Assembly: GCA_002286855.1 (NCBI GenBank)
Contig: NRSV01000001.1
Coordinates: forward strand, 1,362,657 to 1,426,656
From: Bipolaris cookei
Lineage: Eukaryota > Ascomycota > Dothideomycetes > Pleosporales > Pleosporaceae
DNA: 64,000 nucleotides
Direction of reading: 5' to 3'
The position numbers and the translations under genes were made by a program. Within the stretch, counting starts at the first letter, position 1, and every line of letters starts with the position of its first letter. The notes under the pieces were generated by a model, which made no database searches, was not told where the DNA came from, and worked only from the letters and a program-made list of their open reading frames with translations. Positions 53,101 through 63,674 of this stretch are shown here, one piece after another.

Positions 53101-53467
53101 CATGGGCATGATGTCTGCGCCGAACCTGAACATGCCCATGCAGCAGCCCATGATGGGCGGCGGTATGGGCATGGGCATGGGAATGAATATGGGCATGCCA
53201 ATGGGAATGGGCATGAACATGGGTATGATGAGCGGTGGAATGCCCATGCAGATGAATCCCATGCAAATGAACGGAATGGGCGGCATGCAAATGCCCATAC
53301 AGATGCAGATGCCCATGGGTGGTAGTGGTATGCCAATGGGAGGTATGGGCGGCGGAATGCCTATGGGAATACCCATGGGCATGATGCCCGGACAGATGAT
53401 GGGACCGCCCATGGATCCGAGACAGAGAGATCAGATTGATCGGTGGATGTCAGGGATTAGGAACTAA
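50168..53467 (+). CDS. Large disordered protein with Met/Gly-rich C terminus, unknown function
   Basis: 1099 aa in one open exon. An N-terminal region (residues about 25-75) is helical, with LQSLQGAYIGNIERLEEHAERM. A Ser/Pro-rich middle follows, then an acidic stretch near 555-585 (runs of Asp/Glu), repeated ETLAERMRRLKEKQQ and ETLGQRRARLQAEAA-type motifs, and a tail from about 960 to 1085 made of Pro-Gln then Met-Gly/Pro repeats. No catalytic domain is recognised. Repeated E.L..RR.RL segments may be protein-binding helices. Lack of stops over 3.3 kb supports a real gene. Confidence 0.78.
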   Translation: MASTPPPSQPVPIRSPDKRNVDIRHPVPDLQSLQGAYIGNIERLEEHAERMSEAGSDLQEEIRKTYSELKLTDSRRSSLRSLQTGEELTRRLSNRSRGVSISSHANSIVNLNGNARWGGYSPGGYITSPADSLRSGSLPKPPTSNQRQRSESRASRLGQVVHPEQVKVRPRYYATQTSSPTLPLSAPPPEDRDSASPPQRKVSSFTRIFDDVANGLPEDLRNTVMTGTPPRHPGGHYSEDMHDQYPEHRNLPDRPPTSASTDTTHQAHTLWQDFDGVHCPDTVKEESESSPRSRRPHSRPSSYSHSFTDTNSGHQSFGAPPPEDGMVFYPAPVPQMLNLPKRLSQLPPSDTRARRRTQLLESMQAEHRKSMPMNPDNVVESSKANKRKTRQSLMGLPPQLRASAYFDNRAAPSQEFAVKGESAEDTLESILNASARAPVSAFTDHPFGGDVTCEVYSVDHKRKSSKPPEVPPTLQQPRRRSSFNILDTNHNANGERLKKLKKRNSSADMNLLLVKASENRMSLSDDLDHCDEEERGPHTANDLDHSRNSQENPNRHSDGDDREHEDTSSDDEDKEDEGSEEEEEPQFGAPTTLLAELQLRQAKQKLRNMNYVTLMDQGLIDGRQTLLQMNDVAEAEKQRRIRKKVNLAWEAPGEDDDSEDDVPLGVLYKQAAPNYAPRKIVGLIEQREMEDNEPLSRRRNRLRGADPRPRQTPQPGQPGYEPNLAVPDVMADPISEEEEGETLAERMRRLKEKQQLDAALGDDIRKSTVSGDFAAEMMSKLGVSEGQDEVQDAHKNAAAPDAGEEEETLGQRRARLQAEAAARGDQIPSAGQRPMLRGASSLADILSANPLDPHYQARKVSNEALISNLPQGSLLHKNIVDEERRKQQRLTAYRRTSGHGPIDPLVPGIGDKEKDDDDDDIPLGKKIQAYKDAHNPITNGQMAASISKLNTVGSPPPPPPQPQPQPQSQLPGMLGINSMGMMSAPNLNMPMQQPMMGGGMGMGMGMNMGMPMGMGMNMGMMSGGMPMQMNPMQMNGMGGMQMPIQMQMPMGGSGMPMGGMGGGMPMGIPMGMMPGQMMGPPMDPRQRDQIDRWMSGIRN
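53100..53412 (+). repeat. GGNATG-type low-complexity coding repeat
   Basis: Imperfect GGCATG/GGAATG/CCCATG hexamers encode the Met-Gly/Met-Pro tail of the preceding gene. Because the unit is six bases, the opposite-strand frames stay open too; those are shadows. Confidence 0.85.
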
Positions 53468-53917
53468 TCGTGCTGTCTCTTTTGCTGGTTCCTTCTTATT
53501 TTTTTCATAGTCTGAATGTTTATTTAGGCGTCGAGTACCGGATTTTTCTTTGCTAGTATACCGGATGGAAGGATATGGAGCTATTATAGCATAGCGTAGC
53601 GTTCTCCTTTTTTGTTGATGTCGTTTTTCTATCCTGTACTCAAAGAGTTTTTTACAGCACCATCTTTATCTGCATGTCAGGTTTGAGGGATTAGAAGGAC
53701 TTGGTACCGTATATGTGCGAACAAAAAGGATTTAATATGAGATAAAAGCGTTACACAGCAACTAATGGAGCGATGAATCACAAAAAAAGGCATTGTCATG
53801 GTGTTTCTTGGCATTCAACCCAGGCTGGTATATACAAATTACTAGGTAGACGCTGCGTTCAAAGGGTCCAGCCAGTTGACAAGCTATTGGCTCTGCCTTC
53901 GCAGTGGGTCCAAACGC

Positions 53918-54724
53918 TTACTTGAAACGCTTCTCGGCCGCCTTCCAGTTGATGACGTTCCAGATGGCCTTGAAGTACTCGGCCTTGCGGTTCTGGTAGT
54001 CGAGGTAGTAGGCGCTAGTATGGCGTTAGTATGGTACTTGTCTTTGCATAGAAACAGTGCGAGGACTTACTGCTCCCATGCGTCGACACCGAGAATGGGG
54101 CGGAACTGGCCAACCACAGGGTCCTGGTTGGCATATGTTTTGATCTGGATGCCGCCAGTCTGCGTGTCCTGCACCAGCCATGCCCATCCGCTACCCTGAA
54201 TACCTGCAAGCGCAGTGTTGAATTTCTCCTTGAAAGCATCGAGGCTGCCATAGTTGGTGTTGATGGCAGCAGCGAGAGCGCCAGATGGTGGCTCACCACC
54301 ACCCTGGTTGATAGGCGCGAGGTTCTCCCAGAAGAGAGTGTGGTTGATGTGGCCGCCGCCGTGGAAGTTGATGAGCGGCTGCAGGGCAATCTGAGCCTGG
54401 ATATCTTGCTTCTGCTTGGCCTCGGCAATCTGCTCGCTGAAGTTGTTGAACGAGGTCACGTAGGTGTTGTGGTGGTTCTTGTGGTGTAGCTCCATGATCT
54501 TGCCCGAGATGGAGGGCTCGAGCGCGCCATAGTCGTCTGTAGCCGTGTTAGAGGAAGAAAGGTACTCATTGGTTGATGGCGTGAATGGGCGTACAAGGGA
54601 GATCGGGCAAAGTAGCCTTTCCGCGAACAAAGCTGGTGCCGGCCAGTCCAGCCCGCGAGGTAACGGGCGCGGCGGCTCGGGCAGCCGAGCGGAGGGCGGA
54701 TGTGCGGAGAAGAGTGGTGTTCAT
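53918..54724 (-). CDS. SOD2: Mitochondrial manganese superoxide dismutase
   Basis: Converts superoxide to peroxide and oxygen in the matrix. Spliced model: exons 54724-54595, 54536-54071 and 54014-53918 with 58- and 56-bp introns, giving 230 aa. Exon 1 supplies a basic, Arg/Ala-rich mitochondrial targeting peptide of about 30 residues. The metal ligands are visible: His in MELHHKNHH, His in INHTLFW, and Asp and His in VDAWEHAYY, the last two brought together by the splice within the His codon. GGGHINHTLFWENL and the C-terminal WNVINW are typical of Mn/Fe-SOD. Length is normal. It is divergent from the SidF-like gene. Confidence 0.95.
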
Positions 54725-55337
54725 TGTGGGTTCAATTGATGGAGGAGTAGGTCAATTGGGCTTGTCAGGTGGTGTTACGGTGGTGTGTCTTGCTGTTGGG
54801 GCTCTGGGGATGCTGCTGATTTATCGCCAGACATTTCGTCATAGCAGAAGATGCCGACCGCCGAGCTTTGGAGCTTCCTCTCGCCCTTGCACTTGCAACA
54901 GCCATGGGTCCCCCACCAATGATGCCGCGCTACTTGGATGGTACGAATGCATTGTGTCCATCAGTCGCGATGAGTTAATCCATGTACATACATGTCATCG
55001 TAGAGCCTTGACTGCAAACAATAACAGCCCATCACAAGAGCTGCCGCCATGTTCCCCCAATGTCGTGCAGCCAACTAGCCTTGCGCGGCCGTTCTCGGGC
55101 AATTAGACCAGTCGAGGGCCTTGGGGGACGGGAGGCGACACATTTTTTTTGAACATCGCATGCCTGCAGAGAAGACGTTCTCGTGGGCTCAATTTGAAAT
55201 GATTTGCTAATCAGTCCCTTGGACTTCTCTGCCGTCTCACGCCATGTAGGCTGATTGAACTGCTCCCTGCGTTTTCTCGATTTTGGCCGTAGTCTGCACT
55301 CCCGACTCGTCCATTCTTCTACCCCGCCAACGTCATC
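54725..55337. promoter_or_regulatory. Divergent intergenic region, SOD2 and SidF-like genes
   Basis: 613 bp between start codons pointing apart. No match to the ATCWGATAA site of the iron regulator SreA was found by eye. A single-base-rich tract (T8) lies near 55143. Confidence 0.4.
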
Positions 55338-56962
55338 ATGGCGCCTGTCAACGTTGTCCACCTACCCAACGGCCAGAATCTCACAGTAACGCCGGTATTT
55401 GGCGGTCTTTTCTTCAAGTCCAGCGACATCCAAACGCATTCGCATTTCCCACCTGGTTGGACAGTGGTGCTCAATTCGGAAGATGAAGACGCCGGCAAGG
55501 AACAGGAACAGCAGCTGCAGCCGCAGGAGGGTGAAGAGGACCTATTTCCTCCGCACCGTGTGCATCGGTTCAAACGACCAACTCTAACTGGCGACCATCT
55601 ATACATATCTTCCATCTCGAATCCGAGTAGCAATGAATTCAGGCCTGCTGCGTCGCCAACGCGCCAAATCGCCATGATGCTGTGGGCGACGCTGTACTGG
55701 TATTTCCACCAGCCGGAGCCAACGCTGCAGGTCACAAACGCACTGTCTAAGAACACAGCCGATGCAGGAAAGCCCAAAGGAGAGTGGCGCATCAATATCA
55801 ACAGAGAAGGCGTGTTCAAGGGCAGGGTCGTGCTGCCCAAGCTCGAGCGCATGGGTCTTATAGCCACTGAGGATTCAACAGTGGGCTGCGCCCAAGACGA
55901 ATCGTCATCCGAAGGCTGGTCGCGCATGTTTGTTAGCCGGAGAACCTTTTGGCAGTTGGATCCCAGAATCTACCTCTTTACCCTTTCACCATTGGCCACA
56001 CCCTTTCCAACAGCTTCACCGTATCCTTCGCGACCGCCGTCACCCGCCGCTGCAGCTGACTCGAAAAAAGAACAGCAGACGGATCAGGTCTCGCAAGGCC
56101 TGTGGTCTCCCACCGCACCGGGTCCCTTCCACTCGAGCTCGCACCTACCCACCTACTACCCTCCACCCCCACCGCAGTATGTCTTCACGAACAATACTCG
56201 CCACCCCATACGTCCGAAGCCACCGCGGCAGGGTGAGATACTATACACGAGATACATTCCTAGCGTTGGGCAATACCTATCATTCCGTGTGGCTTCGCTC
56301 TCTGCAAAGGCACTGCGTCATCAAGGTCCTGTGTCTGACCATGTACCTAATCCGCATCGACTTAGTGGCACTACTGCACCCGATTCTCCGACATCTGTGG
56401 CGAACAACGGCATGTCTGATATGGAATATCTGCACAAGTGGATGAACGATGCTCGTGTCTCACATTTTTGGGGTGAAGCAGGCCCTCAGTCGCACCAAGA
56501 AGAATTTCTCAAGAATGGCTTGCGGTCAAAAAACTCTTTCCCCGTTATTGGATGTTGGGATGGAAAACCTTTTGGTTACTTTGAGATCTACTGGGTCAAG
56601 GAGGATAACCTTGGCAAGTATTTGCCTATGGTTGGTGACTACGATCGAGGCTTTCATTGTTTGGTGGGCGAACAGGAGTTTCGGGGTCCGCATAGGATTA
56701 GGATATGGCTAAGCGCGCTAGTCCACTACTGTTGGCTTGCGGACAACCGGACTGAAAGAGTCATGCTGGAGCCAAGGGTTGACAACGAAAAGTAAGTATT
56801 GCGCCAGGAAAGTCGCTGTCGGAACACCCTACTGACGATTATAGGCTTGCAAACTATCTCCAAGAAGCTGGTTTCTACAAAGAGCGCGAGATTAGTCTCC
56901 CGCACAAGCAGAGCAACCTATTCAAGATCAATCGCGACGTGTGGCGAGGGCCAGCACTGTGA
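55338..56962 (+). CDS. SidF/SidL-type N5-hydroxyornithine acyltransferase (IucB/AlcB domain)
   Basis: Acyl-CoA-dependent transferase of hydroxamate siderophore assembly. Spliced model: exons 55338-56791 and 56845-56962, a 53-bp intron (CTGACGATTATAG end), product 523 aa. The C-terminal GNAT-like IucB/AlcB domain starts near residue 360 (SDMEYLHKWMNDARVSHFWG) and includes GKPFGYFEIYWVKED and LVHYCWLADNRTERVMLEPR. Exon 2 completes it with LANYLQEAGFYKERE, so the intron is needed. SidF adds anhydromevalonyl groups and SidL adds acetyl groups to N5-hydroxyornithine; sequence alone does not choose between them here. No siderophore synthetase is in the window. Central Pro-rich stretch near 205-275. 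Confidence 0.85.
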
Positions 56963-57830
56963 GCCCGTGGAGACGGGAATAATTGTGGAGTTGGGCAGAG
57001 CCGCATGAACGCCCGCTTGGGGAATAGAATTTTGTGGAGTACCCAAGGGGAGGGGAGATAGCACGGTCCAGGCTGTTTGCGTACATAGTACTACCGTCGA
57101 ATACATGCATGTCTATTATGCGGATTGTCGTCCTAACACCGGCCTGTCACAAATTGTATATAATAGGTTTAGTACTGATGGATAGCCTGAGCAAACTGAG
57201 ATTTCTCCCGCCACCTTGTTGGGTTGGTTGCAGGGCGCGCCTTCCACATCTTTTCTTGGCACCCAGGTACCGCCTGCCTGTACGTAGAATTTTGCAAATC
57301 CCGCACCCCTTCCATCGGCACTTATTTTGTGAGTTTTCGGCAGGTGATGTTGTAAAATCAAATAAAACCCCGTGTATAACAGTATAAGTTGAAGTTCAAT
57401 GGATTCATTTCCACGCTGTCGATTCCATGGAGAGGCGCTCCCAATGGTGCAATGCTTAATGTGGGGGTTTACTAGCGAGGTCCAAAAGTTTTTTGACTAC
57501 ACGTGAGATCATCACTCTTGCCCAACATACTACAGATAGCAAAGTCACCGCGATTGGCGCAAGCACACAACATATGGAAGCTGCTCTTCATGCCCATGGT
57601 GAACGCCACTGCCGATATACCTGCTGCCCTGATTACTAGATTGGGCTTAACGCAAACACTACTACTTAAGTCAGCTCCTACGCAGTTTCAATCCATCACT
57701 TCTCCCAATCACCTCCTCACCAAGGTTTGGTTCACTCTCACCTCTGGCCCCCTAGCATTACATGAATACCAATCTGGTACACTACTAGCCCACATCTGTC
57801 AACCACAACAAACCAAAGACCCCACACATC
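56963..57830. other. Intergenic, no gene recognised
   Basis: 868 bp with the 3' flank of the SidF-like gene and the promoter of ADE13. No frame or known motif recognised. Confidence 0.45.
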
Positions 57831-59335
57831 ATGGCCTCCGGGACCTACACAACGCCTCTGACGGGCCGTTGGAGCTCTTCTGAGATGTCGCACCTCTTCT
57901 CCAAGGAGAACCGTCATTCAACTTGGCGCAAACTCTGGCTCTACCTCGCTGAGTCGGAGAAGGAGCTTGGCGTCGAGGGCATCACTGATGAAGCATTGAC
58001 CCAGATGCGAGAGCATTTGACTCTCACCGACAAGGACTTTGCTGTCGCTGCTGCCGAGGAGAAGCTGAGGAGGCACGATGTCATGGCCCACGTTCACGCT
58101 TTCGGTCAAGTTGCCCCTGCCGCTGCAGGAATCATTCACTACGGAGTAAGTCGATCGTGTTTACAGTGTTGCTGCCGATGATGCAAGAGCTGAAACAATA
58201 CAAGGCAACTAGCTGCTATGTGACAGACAACGCTGAGCTTCTGCTGATGCGCGATGCTCTGGATCTTCTCATTCCCAAGCTCGCCAAGGTCATTTCCAAC
58301 CTCCGTTCTTTTGCCCTGAAGTGGAAATCTGAGCCTGCACTTGCCTACACGCACCTTCAGCCTGCCCAGCTCATCACTGTCGGCAAGCGTGCTGCTCATT
58401 GGGCTCAGGATCTTCTCTTCGACCTCGAGGACCTCGAGCGCGTGCGTGAGCGTCTGCTACTTCGCGGTGCTCAGGGTACTACAGGAACGCAAGCTTCTTT
58501 CTTGGAAATTTTCAAAGGAGATGGCGACAAGTGCGATCAACTCAACGAGCTGCTGTGCAAGAAGACTGGATTTCCATCTTGCTACTCAGTCTCCTCCCAG
58601 ACGTATACTAGGAAGGTTGATTTGATCGTTGCAAACGCAGTCTGCGGCCTTGGTTCGAGCGCAAAGAAGATTACCGGCGACATACGTAACCTGGCGAGCT
58701 ACAAGGAACTCGAGGAGCCTTTCGAGTCCACCCAGATTGGCTCATCGGCCATGGCCTACAAGCGCAACCCCATGCGTTCGGAGCGCGTCGCCAGCCTGTC
58801 GCGCGCACTCCTGGGCAAGCACGCAGCTTTTGCTCAGACACACGCGGACCAAGGTTTTGAGCGTACCCTCGATGACTCGGCAGTTCGTCGCATGGACATT
58901 CCCGAGATGTTTCTCCTCGCCGACGCGATCCTGCTCTCGCTCGACAATGTGACTTCTGGCCTTGTCGTATACCCCAAGCGCATTGATGCACGCATTCAGG
59001 CAGAGCTCCCCTTCATGATTACCGAGTCTATCATCATGCGCCTTGTTGCCAAGGGTGCCTCCCGCCAGGATGCCCATGAAGAGATCCGCGTGCTGTCACA
59101 CGAAGCAGGTTATCAGGTCAAGAATGAAGGCCAGGCCAACGATCTTGTTGAGCGTATCCGCAAGACAGAGTTCTTCAAGCCCATCTGGGGCGAGCTCGAT
59201 GAGATGATGGACAGCAAGCTGTATATCGGACGCAGCGAGCGCATTGTTGAGAAGGTGTGTGGTGACCTAGAGAAGTACTTGGCCAAGTACAAGGACTACA
59301 TCGAGAACACCAAGACCAGTGAGTTGCATGTCTGA
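57831..59335 (+). CDS. ADE13: Adenylosuccinate lyase
   Basis: Acts twice in purine synthesis: SAICAR to AICAR plus fumarate, and adenylosuccinate to AMP plus fumarate. Spliced model: exons 57831-58145 and 58205-59335 with a 59-bp intron at GTAAGT, giving 481 aa (yeast Ade13 is 482). The intron falls in the conserved HYGATSCYVTDN segment, which only splicing restores. Lyase-family regions: THLQPAQ with its His, the GTTGTQASF loop, and the signature SSAMAYKRNPMRSE near 284-297, whose flexible loop carries the catalytic Ser. Housekeeping gene, no oddity. Confidence 0.96.
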
Positions 59336-60127
59336 GGCGCATGAGCATGCATGGCACTGAAGACGTAATATCAAGGGAAATATGTGGAATCTGAAGGCCA
59401 GAATGTCTGGTCAGAATCACGATCCGGAATGCATGGCGGGAATGGGGAATTCGATTTTATGAACAGGCGCATGGTGGAAAAGGGAAGGAAGCTTTATTTA
59501 AAGCAGCTCCGTAGCAAGTGAGCAAAAGTAATGAAAATCATCATGATAACAACTCTTTGAATGACGCCATTTCTCACTGTCTGCCTGCCCTCAAGCCCTT
59601 GATTGTGTCAGGGGAATATCTTTCAACAACATGGTGAAACTCAAGTCAGGGTATTGGACAATTTTTCTTGGTGGATACAATCAGTTTTCGTGACGGAGAG
59701 TGTGATGAAGTAATGTGGGTATCAGTATGGAAAAGGGATTATGCTCTTCTTTCTTTGCCTACAACCCTGTTGCACGAATGAAATGTGTTTGAGAAATAAT
59801 GAAGACAGCAAAAAGAGATATACCATGATTCATTAATATGCACACCCATGCAAACAACCTGATATAAACAAGATCAACCCAATAACTCCTCTATATGACT
59901 CTGCCTCTCCCTCTCTGTTCCGAAGAGCCAACCCCACCAAACGCCAGGCGATCAAATCCGCCCTGAAAATTTACCCCCACCATCAAGGAAGAAAAAGTGG
60001 TATAGAACAATATACAAATGGCAAAGAATACGATGCTCTTCTTAAACAACCCTAATAAAAACACCCACGACATGTATATATGCACAGAGAAAAAGTAGCA
60101 ATCAAGTGGGAGCAAGAACAGATAATC
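59336..60127. other. Convergent intergenic region
   Basis: About 790 bp between two 3' ends; AT-rich, no frame recognised. It should hold both 3' UTRs. Confidence 0.5.
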
Positions 60128-62894
60128 CTAGTATTTTCTCCCCCGTCGACGCGGTAAGCCTGATTCCATACCAGTAGACGTGGGTGTCGCAATTCCAGAG
60201 TGAGCAACCATAACTTTCGGAGCTGGGATGCCCTTTTTCGGCGTGGCATCTGTCAAGCCTGCGGCGCGTAGAGAGTTTTCTTTTCCTTCTACTGAGCCAG
60301 TTAATTGTGGTAAGACGACTTTTTTGGGTGCAGCAAGCCGGCTTTTGCGTTGCGTGGTGAGTGATGAAGATGATACGCCAACAGGTGCTACGCCTAGAGA
60401 TGGCAGTTTGGTTTCGGATGTGCTGGAGGAAACGCTGCTGTCGATAGAAGTGGGTGCGACGAGCATCTTCTTTGCCTTGGCCACTTTTGGTTTGGGTATT
60501 TGCGGGTGATTTTGCTGTGTTGCTTTGTCCTGACTTGCCTCGTTTTCTTCTTGGACTGCTTCCGGAAGTAGAGATGCGGGGGCGGTCAGGCCCTTTGCTG
60601 GGGTGCCATTGGCCGTACCTAAACCCCTGACCCTTCGAATCTTCGGTGTAGAAGTCTTGCTCGTCTTTTCTTTCTTTTTCTTCTTTGGATCAGACCCAGT
60701 GTCTGAGAAGCTCAACTCGTCTGGTGTAGCTAGCGACTCCGCCTCAGCTAGGGAATTGGCAATAGTGTCTGGGTTCTCTTGATAATATGCTAGTTGCTCA
60801 TCCCAGCGTACGTTCTTGCCGACGACGATCTCCTTCGGAGTGTCATCAATCGGGGGTAGGGTCATTGCATCCATTTGAGCCTTCATTAAACGAACAGTAA
60901 CACCGAATGCGCCTTGCTTATTCTTGCGTGTGTTTGCGCGGGTCAAGTCCGCCAGGATCTTTGCATCGTCCTTCTTCAGGACAACCACTTCGTTTCTGTC
61001 ATTGCGGCGGATGGCGATCTTGGGTGCTGGTGCTGGTCCGGTTGACGCTGGTGCAGGTAGGCGCGACTTCTTGGCTCTCGATGAACGTCTCGTGGTCTTT
61101 TCGCTGGTTTCCTCTGCGCCTTCTGGCAGTGTTACCTCTGGTGTAGGTGGTGACAGACCCTCACTAGGCGCGCTTAGCGTGGGGGTCTGTGAAAAATCAA
61201 GCGTCAAATCGATGTTGTGTTTGGCTGGAGAATTGGGATCCTTCTCTTCGAGGGCCTTTCTGGGAGAGGCTAGAGCATGACGAACGATATCTGAATCGCG
61301 ACGACTCTGCAATGACTCCCTTCGATGTGTAGTAATGGCAGCCTTTTCGGCTTTGCTGGCGGCTGCACGGTTGAGAAAGTCTTTTAGCATGGCCGTGTCA
61401 TCGTCGAAAACGATAGTTACAGTAGTATCTTCAGAACCAGATGCTAGGCGAGGGGGAGGCGAATGAAGTTTTCGTGGCGCAGGTGAGGCGGGTTTCGACG
61501 TGCTCAACGAGAGTGCCAAGCCGTCTATGATATCTTCTGTGAGTGCTTCGTCCATGATATGGTCCTCGGATGTTACAGAATCATTGTCAGTGGCGGCTTC
61601 ATCGGTAGTAGGGCTGGCGTCATTGTCCATAGAGTTGTCTTCCCAGTCATCTTCAGCAACCTGATGAGTGTGTGCTTGTTCGGATAAGGAAATATCGCGT
61701 TGTGTAGCCGTAGAAAATGTTTCCTGCGTTGTTTTCTGATAGTCCCTTAGAATATCCAGCTGTAGGGAGGCTTCAGTGAATTCTTCTTCCGGATCGCGTT
61801 CTTCCGAGGGGCGAGGTGTGTCTTCCTCTACATCGTCCTCTGCGTGTTCTGTTTCTGAATCGATTGGTAGAGCCGCTTCGGGATTGTCCTCTGTCTTAGA
61901 CTGGTCTTCTTCGTGCGATGGTGGAGGTGACAAAGATTTGGTATCATTGGTTGGCAAGGCGGGGTACTGAATCTCAGTGAGAGACTCAGGTGTCTGGTCT
62001 ATGGAGTGTGGGTCTTGGTCTTGTAGCTCAATCTTGTCGACATTGGTCTTCTCCTCGGGCTGCTCTACAATATCTTCCATTGCTGCTTCTGACCCCCCCT
62101 CAACGGCTTGAATCCGTGGCAGCTCAGGGGAAGAAACCTTAGCAGAAGAACAGAATAGATTGGCAAGTGTTGTATCCTCAGCAGACCGAGGATCGGTGTC
62201 TTGTTCCATGTTTTGGTGCCCATCTAAGCTCTCGCGGTCTGGAAGGTCGTCTGTGGTAGCCGCGTCCAGGTTGAATGCGAAAGCAGGCGTCCTGTGCGCG
62301 TCTACTGGGCTTGCGACTGCGTCTTCTTGGCCTTGCATAGTCTCATCTGGCTCGTTGAGACTTACGCTGTCGCCTTCTGTCAGATCGTAGCTGTGGTCGT
62401 CTCCCTCGTCGTCGCCGGTTGCTTCGTTGTTAGCAAAAGGGGTGGCTCGCTTTCCTGAAAGCGCGTCAGTAGATTGCAGATAGCCATGTGCTGATCAAAG
62501 GCCTACTCGGCAGCACGCTCTTCCTGCAGTCCCAGCGTGTGGCCTTGAAGGCGCGCTTCTTTGCATTGGGCCTGGTCGAGGTCTTCTCCATGGCCTTGGG
62601 GCTAATGTGCTGACGCCTCTTGACGGGTCTAGATAGCGCATCTTGTTCCTCGTCATCAGCATCGTGCTGGGTGGTGTTATCGATACGCGATCTCAGGTTG
62701 AATCTCCGCCAGATCTTCTTCTCCTTTCCCTGGCCAATGCGCTTGACCTCTTGCTTGCGCTCCCAAGCACGAGGTATTTTGGCAACAGGAAGGGTGCTGG
62801 GATCGAAAAGGGCGGCATCGGCATCATTCCAGGTGGTGTTGAACAGTGTTGTTTTGGCAGTCGGTGTGGCGCGTTTGCGCGGCGAGGGGGCCAT
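60128..62894 (-). CDS. 904-aa acidic/basic disordered protein, unknown function
   Basis: Spliced model: exon 1 62894-62507, a 52-bp intron (62506-62455) and exon 2 62454-60128, phase-consistent, 904 aa. Without this join the two frames look like separate genes of 142 and 736 aa. The N terminus is basic (RAWERKQEVKRIGQGKEKK), the middle is very rich in Asp/Glu/Ser, and the C-terminal third contains a more ordered patch (RRNDRNEVVVLKKDDAKI, then VGKNVRWDEQLAYYQENP) and a Gly-Arg-rich end. No domain is recognised. The mixture suggests a nuclear or chromatin-associated scaffold; that is inference. Confidence 0.8.
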
Positions 62895-63238
62895 GACGTC
62901 GATAGGGGGAAAGGAACGCTACACGGACAGAAAAATCAAGGACGCGCAAACATGGGGGCTGTGGTCGTAAGAGCCGTTAGTATCGTCGCATAGGGTTGGT
63001 GTTGTGTGAGTGCTGTATGTGTGTGTAAGTATGCGCTGTCTGTATGTAAACAAAGGCTAAGATACCGCGCTAACATGCACAGCAGGGATGACGACGGGGC
63101 AGCTCCGCACATGCCAAGCAAAGGCCATGGCCGCTGTGGGAAACTTTTGACCCGCCCATGATTAACGACGACGACGACAGCGACGACGACAACATCTGAT
63201 CGCAATCCATTCACGTCCCGGGCAACTCTGCAACAATC
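62895..63238. promoter_or_regulatory. Divergent promoter of 904-aa protein gene and MRP10
   Basis: 344 bp between start codons pointing apart. It contains a (GAC)n-like tract at about 63166-63191 just before the MRP10 start, presumably in its 5' UTR. Confidence 0.6.
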
Positions 63239-63674
63239 ATGGTACCGAAGCCTCAAGGAAGCGCCGTTCAGTCGGCCACGCACCGCCCTCTGCCACCGCT
63301 TCCCAAGCTCCGCGTCCGACGACCAAACAAGCCAGAGGTGAACCCATGCCTTGGCGCAATGTCCTCAGTTCTGGGTATGTCATTGCTGGAGGATTATATA
63401 AGGCGAAGAAGTAGTCTTGGAATTGGCGCAGGCTGACAAATCTGCAATAGGATGCTGGGCTTCGTCGGGCTACAGCATGCAAGCCTGTGCACAGCTTGAA
63501 CAGAAATTGCGCCAATGCATGGATGCTCCAGTATGTGCACTCCCTTCTATATGCCGATATGCATGCAGTTTCTAACAGTCCCTCCAGCGAGACCCCAACC
63601 AAAAGAAGAACAACATCAACTACCACCTCTCGAGAATGTACCCCAAGATTGTCGGCCCTCACAAGCGCAACTAG
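63239..63674 (+). CDS. MRP10: Mitochondrial small-subunit ribosomal protein Mrp10 (CHCH, twin CX9C type)
   Basis: Small gene of three exons: 63239-63374, 63451-63530 and 63588-63674, introns of 76 and 57 bp, product 100 aa. No single open frame shows it, but all junctions are GT..AG and in phase. The sequence reads RRPNKPEVNPCLGAMSSVLG/CWASSGY...C...LRQCMDAP and ends NNINYHLSRMYPKI, typical of Mrp10, a mitoribosomal protein imported through the Mia40 pathway. Four Cys form CX9-10C-type pairs (C of NPC, GCW, QAC and RQC). The basic N terminus fits a mitochondrial presequence. Confidence 0.9.

Noticed and set aside
53047..53412. Opposite-strand frames over the Met/Gly tail
   Set aside because: They are open only because the coding strand is a hexamer repeat.
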